From: Akkermansiaceae bacterium
GTDB taxonomy: Bacteria > Verrucomicrobiota > Verrucomicrobiia > Verrucomicrobiales > Akkermansiaceae
Assembly (NCBI GenBank): GCA_023301765.1
Contig: JALZUC010000028.1
Location: 1 to 64,000, forward strand
Length of the DNA: 64,000 nt
Direction of reading: 5' to 3'
Shown here: piece after piece, positions 54,060 through 61,507 of the stretch
Layout of the letters: each line of letters opens with the position of its first letter
How positions within the stretch are numbered: position 1 is the first letter of the stretch
The notes under the pieces: model-generated
What the model saw: only the letters and a program-made list of their open reading frames with translations
Told to the model about the DNA's origin: nothing
The model's database searches: none
Translations under genes and position numbers: made by a program

Positions 54060-55787
54060 CTAGTGTTTACTAATAATCAAACCACTAAGTGCAGACTGTA
54101 TAGCTTCACTGCCTTTTACTGGGCCAGTAATAACTCTGATCGTGTAAAAGCCTCCAGCAACTGGATTATTTATAATAACAGGCACCTGAATAGCTCCGGG
54201 CTCATCAGCTAGGATTTCGCTATCTGTCATAGATTCATCCTTTGAACTCATAACCTCTATACGGTAGTCCCCCGCATTTTGTATGAGATAGAGGTTTACC
54301 GTAACTGAGCTCGGATCCTTTCTTGGCATCCTTAACTGAATTTCATATCCAGCATCTTCAGATTGCTCGTTATTTCTAACAACCGATGCTCCAGGAAATA
54401 AAACTTTCTCATTCTTCGTAAATCGAATCGGGTTTTCAGTCATCTTAACCGGACTGACTTGCCCAAAGGTCTGTATACTTAAAATATACCCTCCCCCCCC
54501 AGTCACCAATTTAGAGGAAATAGGTATATCAACACCCACCATCCAGTCCACAGTATCACTGCTATCTAGAGTCACTGTTTTAGGATTATTTTGCTTCCTC
54601 AAAGAATGAATAAAAACTTCCTTACCAATACTCAGCGAATGTAGCCCTGACGTATCTTTTACTACAGAAGCACCATCGCTTTCACTAGAATCACCTCGTT
54701 TTGTTGCAAAGATTACGCCAAGAATTAAAAACATTACCAACCCTCCGATTATAGAAAACATCAACACCTTTTCCTTTTTGGCACTTTTAGCAACATCGTT
54801 CACAACCTGCGCGTGAGCTCCACTTAATGGATCTCCCGCTGCTGTATTAGCTGCGCTATTATTAACAGCAGAAGTAGCCATAGCCGCCCCCCCCTGTGCC
54901 ACAGCCATACCTGCTGCTGCCTCTGATATCCTAGCTGTTTGTTCGAGTTTTTTAGCCGCCGCATCAGCCAGCTCAAATGCATGAAGAGTTATCATAGCGG
55001 CTGAAACATCTTGAGGGCGCTTTTCTGGATCTACATCAATGAGCGACATAATCCATTTCACAAAATCAGGCTTAAGCTTGTCTACATACTGATCAACACT
55101 CGGTATCCCCTCGCCATGATAGGCAGCTAAACACTCTTCACTAGATTTACTTGAAAATGGATGACCTCCCACTAACGCAGTGTAGCAAAGCTGACCTAAC
55201 ATAAATAAATCTGCCCTAGCATCTGGCTCCACACCTTCCTGATGAAGTTCCGGAGCCAAAATGACAGGGTCAGCCACCTTAACTTTCTCTGCCTTAACCA
55301 TAGATGCCAGTTGGTTAAGCCCCAAGTCTACTAAAAGATATCTATGACCTCCAGACGCTCTATTTATTCGTTTAATAGAACCCGTGTGGAGTGCCCCATG
55401 GAAGACTCCAGACTCATGAGCTGCATGTAGCGCCTCTAACATATCAGCGGCCATTCTATAAACTCCAGCCTCACTCAAAGCTCCAGTTTGTAATCGCTCA
55501 GCTAGAGACTCCCCTTCGATAAGCTGGGAAAATACATATGCGCCACCGTCCGCTATATGTACATCATAGATCGTCATCATGTTAGGGTGCTGCATAGAAC
55601 CCATCTTCCCTGTGTATATCCCAAAATCCCTCCGCCATGAATCATCCCTTGTTTTTACCTCAGGATTATCACCATACTCAATATACCTACACATCACGCG
55701 GCGCTGTAGCATAGTGTCATCTGCCAAATAGACAGCGCCTAATATATCCTCTCCTAGCTGACTAGTTATTTGGTATCGTTCTGTCAT
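54060..55787 (-). CDS. Transmembrane pseudokinase (Ser/Thr kinase fold, catalytic residues missing)
   Basis: The 575-residue protein has a kinase-like domain (residues 4-275). The glycine loop is weakened (LGEDILGAVY), the VAIK Lys is R34, the helix-C Glu aligns with Y58, HRD reads H130-G-A132 and the later K and N read H134 and S137; only the DFG Asp remains (D154-L-G). One membrane helix (341-362) separates this from a C-terminal beta-rich exported part, about 210 residues, that resembles PPC/beta-sandwich domains. Two C8 runs lie in the gene (54493-54500 and 54887-54894). It is likely a signalling or scaffold pseudoenzyme. Confidence 0.85.
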   Translation of the reverse strand: MTERYQITSQLGEDILGAVYLADDTMLQRRVMCRYIEYGDNPEVKTRDDSWRRDFGIYTGKMGSMQHPNMMTIYDVHIADGGAYVFSQLIEGESLAERLQTGALSEAGVYRMAADMLEALHAAHESGVFHGALHTGSIKRINRASGGHRYLLVDLGLNQLASMVKAEKVKVADPVILAPELHQEGVEPDARADLFMLGQLCYTALVGGHPFSSKSSEECLAAYHGEGIPSVDQYVDKLKPDFVKWIMSLIDVDPEKRPQDVSAAMITLHAFELADAAAKKLEQTARISEAAAGMAVAQGGAAMATSAVNNSAANTAAGDPLSGAHAQVVNDVAKSAKKEKVLMFSIIGGLVMFLILGVIFATKRGDSSESDGASVVKDTSGLHSLSIGKEVFIHSLRKQNNPKTVTLDSSDTVDWMVGVDIPISSKLVTGGGGYILSIQTFGQVSPVKMTENPIRFTKNEKVLFPGASVVRNNEQSEDAGYEIQLRMPRKDPSSVTVNLYLIQNAGDYRIEVMSSKDESMTDSEILADEPGAIQVPVIINNPVAGGFYTIRVITGPVKGSEAIQSALSGLIISKH

Positions 55788-55977
55788 AGCACTCTGTTGA
55801 TAGATATATTATATCGACTTTCTTTTAATAAGCTCAAAAAGCTCGTAAGCCATTAAATATAAGTGAGGTATTACACTCAAAAAAAAATAGGTAAAGTATA
55901 AATACGCCCCCTGTCAGCCCTGTATCATACACATACAAATGTAATTCTCAGTTTTGTCTAAAACTGAAACAGTAACT

Positions 55978-57507
55978 CTACTCAGCAGCCTTCGCCTTAA
56001 GATCAAATTTCTTATCACTAACACGCTCAATCTCTACAAAAAAAGCACCCAGCTCTCTAGTCAGAGCTAGTTGCCCTGTAAACCAACACTCCATATCAAT
56101 AATACCAGCGTCCGCATCCATCTGTAACGTTACCGAGGTGGCACCTTTCATCACCTTAAGCTGCGCCACATTCCCTCCTAAGCGGATGAAGGCCGTGCCT
56201 CCCGCCAGCTTCATTAGCTCTTTATACTGACCATTAGCAGTATCGCTAGGCAGAAGGCTTGCCGTGATTTTATATCTACCAGAACGAGTAATATTTACAG
56301 CCCAGCTACCTGAATAAGCAGGAAATTCATCCTTATATTTTGGGTTGTTTTTAAGCCCCCCAAGGATAGCTAAAAGGTCATCTTGATAGACCATAGCCAT
56401 CGAATTAGGTGATTCACCATTTACATCAATAATCTTGGAAGCACGCCAATCAAGAGCTGAAAGTCTTACCACACGCCCATCATGCTGCCCTACGTCAAAA
56501 GCACGCGTATCATGCAGCGCCTTACCTGCCAGCTGCCACCACTGGCCATGTGCAGTAAGTAGCTGTCTATGCATCTGCTGATGCTCTACCAGATCTAATG
56601 GCTGAACGAGATCGGCGGCAAAACCTTTTGCCCGATATAAATTTATACCATTCACTAAAGCTAAACCCTCACCAATAACTAAAGAACCACGGTGTCGGTT
56701 TCTCTCTGCGGACTCAGTCACTGGCCAGTTTCCATAATGAAAAAAACGAAAGGCTGATTTTGAACTCACCTTTAGCCCTACCATATCACATATCAATCTA
56801 TGTAGATCCCAATCAGTCTCGATACTAATGGTAGACTTTTTCACCCCTCTAGTAAAACACTGCCACCTAGCCGGATGGTAATATTTCTGAGCCAAATCCC
56901 CGCCCGATTCTAAAATCACCACAATAGCCGGATGCTGGTTTTTTTCCGCCCACTTAGATAAGGCATCCATAATAGAGGCTCTACTCAGCTCTCTACCTTC
57001 AGCGATATAAACAAAGCTAGATTGATCAAAACTCTCTATCTCTAACGGTGCCTCCCCACTCTTCTCCCAGCGATCAGTCAGAGTATTACGCAGCGCCGCA
57101 GTATGAGCATACGCCCTATCAAAGCCCCTGCTCTGCGGTTCAAACGGCTCATTTACCCCCAAAGCCCACGCACCATAAAAGCAAGCTTGATACCCTAGAT
57201 TCTTAAAAAGGTTTGCTAAAGTTTCACCCCTAACAGCCTTCCTACGCCAGTCCGCATCAGCTACTACCCCCTGCTCCAATGCTGGCGTGCCAAAAAGTAA
57301 TGCAGTCTGCACAGCCGCCCTGCCAGGACTAGCGAGACAGCTCCCACTTTGTTTAGCCCATCCCTCTGGCTTTATAAAATCAAGTTCAACTCCAGACTTA
57401 ACCTCTGTAGCATTCAGCTGGATCACAAATACATGAGGACGCTCCTGCTCCGCCTTTGCGAAACCAGAAATACACACCATCACTATCAATAGAAACCTTG
57501 CCAGCAT
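55978..57507 (-). CDS. Secreted pseudosulfatase (sulfatase fold without catalytic residues)
   Basis: About 509 residues from ATG at 57507, where a signal peptide begins; an upstream ATG at 57537 overlaps the phosphatase start. The sulfatase alignment is visible (SPGRAAVQTALLFG, ANLFKNLGYQACFYGAWALG, EPQSRGFDRAYAH). The Cys/Ser of the C-x-P-x-R motif is Ala59, GKWHLG reads GAWALG (A113, A115), and the metal-binding DDxGYGD block is absent. The C-terminal region (about 400-500) keeps the beta domain found in the intact sulfatase at 31518-33338. An aberrant alignment using C57 is possible but would need an insertion. Probably a non-catalytic binding protein. Confidence 0.8.
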   Translation of the reverse strand: MLARFLLIVMVCISGFAKAEQERPHVFVIQLNATEVKSGVELDFIKPEGWAKQSGSCLASPGRAAVQTALLFGTPALEQGVVADADWRRKAVRGETLANLFKNLGYQACFYGAWALGVNEPFEPQSRGFDRAYAHTAALRNTLTDRWEKSGEAPLEIESFDQSSFVYIAEGRELSRASIMDALSKWAEKNQHPAIVVILESGGDLAQKYYHPARWQCFTRGVKKSTISIETDWDLHRLICDMVGLKVSSKSAFRFFHYGNWPVTESAERNRHRGSLVIGEGLALVNGINLYRAKGFAADLVQPLDLVEHQQMHRQLLTAHGQWWQLAGKALHDTRAFDVGQHDGRVVRLSALDWRASKIIDVNGESPNSMAMVYQDDLLAILGGLKNNPKYKDEFPAYSGSWAVNITRSGRYKITASLLPSDTANGQYKELMKLAGGTAFIRLGGNVAQLKVMKGATSVTLQMDADAGIIDMECWFTGQLALTRELGAFFVEIERVSDKKFDLKAKAAE

Positions 57508-57535
57508 CACGCATAGAATACAACATTCCAACATC

Positions 57536-58027
57536 ATGCCAAGAACACCTTTTCATGTCTTATTCGTCTGTATGGGAAACATCTGTAGATCACCAGCTGG
57601 TGAAAACATCTTCCGCCACCAGGTAAAATCCGCCGGCCTGGAAAACGATATCATCATCGACTCCGCCGGCACTCACAACTACCATACTGGCAAAGGGCCT
57701 GATCACCGTATGTGCGCTACTCTCAAATCACGTAGTATACCAGCAGATGGTAAGGCTCGCCTATTCAACACTCAGGATTTTTATAACTTTGATCTTATAC
57801 TCACGATGGATACGGAGAACTATCAAAGAGTCACCGCACAAGAGCCAGATGATGACTATCGCGCTAAAGTTAGAATGTTTACCTCCTACTGCACACAGTC
57901 AGAAAATCAAATCCCAGATGTGCCAGACCCCTACTATGGTGGTGACGAAGGCTTCGAGCAGGTGGCCGATATATTAGTAGACGGTTGCGCAGAGATTATC
58001 CACCAGTACCAGCAAGGTACGCTCTAA
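57536..58027 (+). CDS. Low-molecular-weight protein tyrosine phosphatase
   Basis: The 163-residue protein shows the P-loop VCMGNICRSP (C12 to R18) and the Asp of DPYYGG (general acid region), plus the DSAGTHNYHTG block. The enzyme dephosphorylates tyrosine (and sometimes arginine) residues in the cytosol. Its start codon overlaps by 2 bases the alternative start of the divergent pseudosulfatase gene, so the promoters must lie inside each other's coding or upstream sequence. Confidence 0.93.
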   Translation: MPRTPFHVLFVCMGNICRSPAGENIFRHQVKSAGLENDIIIDSAGTHNYHTGKGPDHRMCATLKSRSIPADGKARLFNTQDFYNFDLILTMDTENYQRVTAQEPDDDYRAKVRMFTSYCTQSENQIPDVPDPYYGGDEGFEQVADILVDGCAEIIHQYQQGTL

Positions 58028-58028
58028 A

Positions 58029-58475
58029 CTACTCTTCAATCAGCACGTCAGCTCCTTCTTGAACTCTGTCGTAAAGCTCCACGATATCTGCATTCCTCAT
58101 CCGGATACAGCCACAGCTAGCTGGAGTGCCTAGTTTATCCTCATGGTTAGTACCATGAATATAGATATAACGTTCCATACTATTAGCATTCTCAGGCTCC
58201 ATACCGTCCAGACGTATGATGCGCGTCAGCACGAGATCCCCCTCACCTGCCTCGCCCCTCCAGACGCCCTCAGGTTTCCGTGAGCGGAATACTGTACCCA
58301 GCTCAGCACCTTCACCTATTTTTTCACGGATCTCAAAACTCCCAATAGGGGTACAATAACTACCTTCTTTAAATCCTATACCGTTAGAGGCACTGGAAAT
58401 ACTGTAAGTCGCTACTCGCTCACCGTCATTCATGAGAGTGAGAGACTGATCTGTAATAGAAATTTGAATATTCAT
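58029..58475 (-). CDS. L,D-transpeptidase (YkuD) domain protein
   Basis: The 148-residue protein is a bare YkuD catalytic domain: YIHGTNHEDKLGTPASCGCIRM with His and the Cys nucleophile of the SxGC(I/V)RM motif. No signal peptide is seen, unusual for an enzyme that crosslinks peptidoglycan in the periplasm. Its start overlaps the ketosynthase stop by one base, so it belongs to the ketosynthase/bioB operon. Confidence 0.85.
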   Translation of the reverse strand: MNIQISITDQSLTLMNDGERVATYSISSASNGIGFKEGSYCTPIGSFEIREKIGEGAELGTVFRSRKPEGVWRGEAGEGDLVLTRIIRLDGMEPENANSMERYIYIHGTNHEDKLGTPASCGCIRMRNADIVELYDRVQEGADVLIEE

Positions 58476-59647
58476 CAGCAGCCTATTGGTGAACGTAATG
58501 AAACGATAGAGTTATGCCCACCCATACCAACAGCTATTTTTAACACTGTAGCACCATGAGGGGAAAGCGGTGAACTATCTAAGGTAAACATCCCACCCTC
58601 TGGCACAGTCATATCAGCCATATTACCAGGCAGTGTCTGCTGTCTCATATGGTGAGTAAGTATAGCACAGTCCAGCACCCCGCTAGCGCCCACTGTATGA
58701 CCAGTATAGGGCTTTAATGGATGAAGGGAAATCGCCTGATCATGTGGTAGTGCACTTGTTAGCGCTGAGAGTTCGGCCTTCGCGTGGAGCAGTGTCCCAC
58801 TGGCATGCGGGCATACTGCACGAATATCCGGTTCATTTTTTAAATCCGCCACAGCTCCTTGGAGACAGTCACGGAGTCCTGCACCATCAGCTGGCATACC
58901 TATGGGAGAGTCAGCATCAGAATTGCACCAGTAACCAGTAAGTGCCACAGCTGAGGATGGTGCGTCATCAGAGAATGCCTCTAACACCATAGCAGCCCCT
59001 GCCTCACCGGGGAAAAATCCTGACGTATCTGGTGAATACGGATCATTCACCCCTGTGGTAGAAAGCACCCCTGTATTCCGATAACACTCTAACACCTCAG
59101 GTAAGAGTGGCAGCTCCACCCCCACCACGATCGCACGCTTCACCATCCCCTGAAGCAGCATCATTCTGGCTATTCCTATAGCATCTAGGCCAGCCGCACA
59201 CCCACTAGCAATCACCTGCCACGGTCCACATGCACCCAGCTCAATACTTATGATGGATGCTAACTCACCATGCATCGAGTTACTAGCCGCCATTAAACCT
59301 ATCGCACGCCGCTCAGGCCAAGGTGTTATAAACCCACCCAGATTCCCACGACTACTACCTACGATAACAGCTGTATTTTTTAGCTCATCTTGGCTCAATC
59401 CAGCATCTTGCACAGCCTGCTTAGCTACATGAAGTGACAACATAGAGGCTGGCGCCCATTTTCTAGATACAAATATATCTCTCGGCGTAATCCACGATGC
59501 CGGTAAATCAGCAAACTCAGAACCCTCACCTAACAAGTTAGATAAGGGCGACAGGTTTACCTCCCCTGCCGCTATCCGCGAGGCATGCACTAGAGAACCA
59601 TCACCTAGTCCGCTGGTGAGACCAATACCAGTGATTGCTATTTGCAT
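58475..59647 (-). CDS. Beta-ketoacyl-ACP synthase (FabF-like)
   Basis: The 390-residue protein has the KAS nucleophile in ASGCAAGLDAI (C150) and the two catalytic His in CPHASGTLLHAK and KPYTGHTVGASG. The architecture matches FabF/KAS II, but the sequence is divergent (short loops and PWPERR after GSSRG), suggesting a dedicated function rather than bulk fatty acid synthesis. It lies 12 bases downstream of bioB and overlaps the YkuD gene by one base. Confidence 0.85.
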   Translation of the reverse strand: MQIAITGIGLTSGLGDGSLVHASRIAAGEVNLSPLSNLLGEGSEFADLPASWITPRDIFVSRKWAPASMLSLHVAKQAVQDAGLSQDELKNTAVIVGSSRGNLGGFITPWPERRAIGLMAASNSMHGELASIISIELGACGPWQVIASGCAAGLDAIGIARMMLLQGMVKRAIVVGVELPLLPEVLECYRNTGVLSTTGVNDPYSPDTSGFFPGEAGAAMVLEAFSDDAPSSAVALTGYWCNSDADSPIGMPADGAGLRDCLQGAVADLKNEPDIRAVCPHASGTLLHAKAELSALTSALPHDQAISLHPLKPYTGHTVGASGVLDCAILTHHMRQQTLPGNMADMTVPEGGMFTLDSSPLSPHGATVLKIAVGMGGHNSIVSLRSPIGC

Positions 59648-59659
59648 GAACTTAGCAGC

Positions 59660-60682
59660 TTAGCCACAGCAAGGTGAGGATGACTCACATGTAGGTGCTG
59701 GTGAGGCAGGTCGCTCCCCATCCTTACATGGTGATTCCATCGAAGGATTTGGCGCCTGAGCCTTGAGGTTGAGCTTCTCAATAAGCTCGAGATCCTTCTG
59801 GATAGCAGGGTTCTTAGCCGTTAGAAGTTTATCTCCATAGAAAATAGAGTTTGCACCCGCGAAGAAACACATGGCCTGCCCCTCCTCAGACATCTGCGTC
59901 CGGCCAGCAGAGAGGCGGACCTTAGCATTAGGACATGCGATGCGAGCCACAGCGATCATTTTAACAACATCAAAGATACTAACAGGATCAGAATCTCCAA
60001 GTGGTGTACCCGGCATAGGCATCAGTGAATTAATTGGCACACTCTCTGGCTGAGGGTTAAACTCAGAGATTGTCTCTATCATTTTTAAACGGTCTTCCGT
60101 ATTCTCACCAAGGCCCAGAATACCACCACAGCATATACTCATACCTGCATTCTGCGCGTGACGAATAGTATTAAGTCGATCGTCGTATGTGTGGGTTGTT
60201 ACGATATTAGGATAATGCTCACGTGAGGTATCTAGGTTATGATTATAGGCTGTAACTCCTGCATCCTTAAGCTCCACGGCCTCATCAGCTCCTAGCTCAC
60301 CAAGGGTCACACAAACTTCCATGCCCAGCTCAGAGACAGATTCTATAATCTCTTTAACCTGCTCAAAACGCTTAGTTCCAGCGCGGACACCCTTCCATGC
60401 GGCACCCATACAGAAGCGAGTTGAGCCACTTTCACGAGCAGCACGCGCACGCTCCATAACTGCATCCTTTTCCATTAAACGTTCAATTTCCAAACCAGTG
60501 CTATGACGCGCGGACTGTGAGCAGTATGAGCAGTCCTCTGAGCAGCCCCCAGTCTTGATAGATAATAGCGTGCATAGCTGCACCTCATTCTCTGGCCAAT
60601 GAGTCTCGTGGACGGCTCGAGATTTTTTTAACAGCTCAAAAAGTGGTAAACTATGGATGCGATGTAGTTCTTCGTATTTCAT
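59660..60682 (-). CDS. bioB: Biotin synthase
   Basis: About 340 residues from ATG at 60682; a longer form starting at 60772 overlaps the upstream gene and its extra 30 residues do not match the family. It has the radical SAM motif CSEDCSYC (C47, C51, C54), SIKTGG before it, MGAAWKG, YNHNLDTS and RLSAGRTQM, all characteristic of BioB, which inserts sulfur into dethiobiotin. A Cys-rich tail (CESSPCCG) is an unusual extension. Confidence 0.95.
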   Translation of the reverse strand: MKYEELHRIHSLPLFELLKKSRAVHETHWPENEVQLCTLLSIKTGGCSEDCSYCSQSARHSTGLEIERLMEKDAVMERARAARESGSTRFCMGAAWKGVRAGTKRFEQVKEIIESVSELGMEVCVTLGELGADEAVELKDAGVTAYNHNLDTSREHYPNIVTTHTYDDRLNTIRHAQNAGMSICCGGILGLGENTEDRLKMIETISEFNPQPESVPINSLMPMPGTPLGDSDPVSIFDVVKMIAVARIACPNAKVRLSAGRTQMSEEGQAMCFFAGANSIFYGDKLLTAKNPAIQKDLELIEKLNLKAQAPNPSMESPCKDGERPASPAPTCESSSPCCG

Positions 60683-60716
60683 GAATATATTAGTAAATGG
60701 ATAAATGGTCAGTATT

Positions 60717-61409
60717 TTAGCGGACCCAGCGGCCAGAAACAGAGGGCATTTTCCCCTGCCCCACTGGCACATAGTTAGTCTTACCCTTGGCCCCGATCAG
60801 TGAGCTCCCCATGTGCCGTTTCCAGACAACACTCATACTCTCGCCAGTATGGCAGCCCCAGCTCTGACAAGATGCGTTTCGAGCAAAGGCTCCACGCCTG
60901 AGTTTAGCTATATCATTCTGGTGAAACCACGCTGTACTGGCACCTATGATATCTGCGCTATAATCAAGTAGGAAACAGTATTTATTAGAATGCCCAAAGA
61001 AATCGAATGTAATAATCGAGCGTGATGCCTGGCCGTTAATAGTCTGAATAACATCACCACCACTATACACCCAGATCAGCTTTACCTTCCTCCTAGCTGA
61101 CAGCTCTGTGATCCATTTTACATAAGGCTTACTATCCTCGATGCCACGAGCAGCATAGCCAGGGCGATAAACCATCCATGTAATCTCAGCATCCTTACCA
61201 TATGCCGTGCGTATTTCCACCATCCGCAGTGTAGCACCACGGACAAAGTTCGCCCACCAGCGATCATGCTGATCCCGCTTCACTCGGAGATTCTCCCACT
61301 TTCTCAGCGCAGGCCCACCACTGAGAATAAGGTGTTTTTGAGCTGATTCAGCGATACTGGAAGCACCTACCAGCCCAAGCATGAGGAGGAGAAGAAAACG
61401 AACACGCAT
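60717..61409 (-). CDS. Secreted protein with possible clan-CD (caspase-like) Cys peptidase signature
   Basis: The 230-residue protein has a signal peptide (MRVRFLLLLMLGLVGASSIAES). Its C-terminal half reads FDFFGHSNKYCFLLDYS, with His140 followed by Ser rather than Gly, then NASCQSWGCHTGESMSVVWKRHMGSSLIGAKGKTNY with Cys181 and Cys186. This resembles the His/Cys dyad arrangement of clan CD domains (DUF4347/CHAT-like). The N-terminal half (about 25-125) is of unknown fold. It ends 34 bases before bioB in the same direction. The assignment is inferred from motif order and spacing. Confidence 0.5.
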   Translation of the reverse strand: MRVRFLLLLMLGLVGASSIAESAQKHLILSGGPALRKWENLRVKRDQHDRWWANFVRGATLRMVEIRTAYGKDAEITWMVYRPGYAARGIEDSKPYVKWITELSARRKVKLIWVYSGGDVIQTINGQASRSIITFDFFGHSNKYCFLLDYSADIIGASTAWFHQNDIAKLRRGAFARNASCQSWGCHTGESMSVVWKRHMGSSLIGAKGKTNYVPVGQGKMPSVSGRWVR

Positions 61410-61507
61410 GAGGCTGATTATTCACTCAGGTAATGCAGCTGTCCAGACTGAAGTCTCACCGAATCACTCCCTATGGCGCACCAACCGCCCCCCTATTAAA
61501 TCTAGAA

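Noticed and set aside
56000-57507. Pseudosulfatase as a sequencing-damaged real sulfatase
   Set aside because: The frame is open across more than 500 codons and the catalytic residues are replaced by substitutions in three separate motifs, not by frameshift.
60683-60772. 30-residue N-terminal extension of BioB
   Set aside because: It overlaps the neighbouring gene and reads into a region without family similarity; ATG at 60682 fits BioB.
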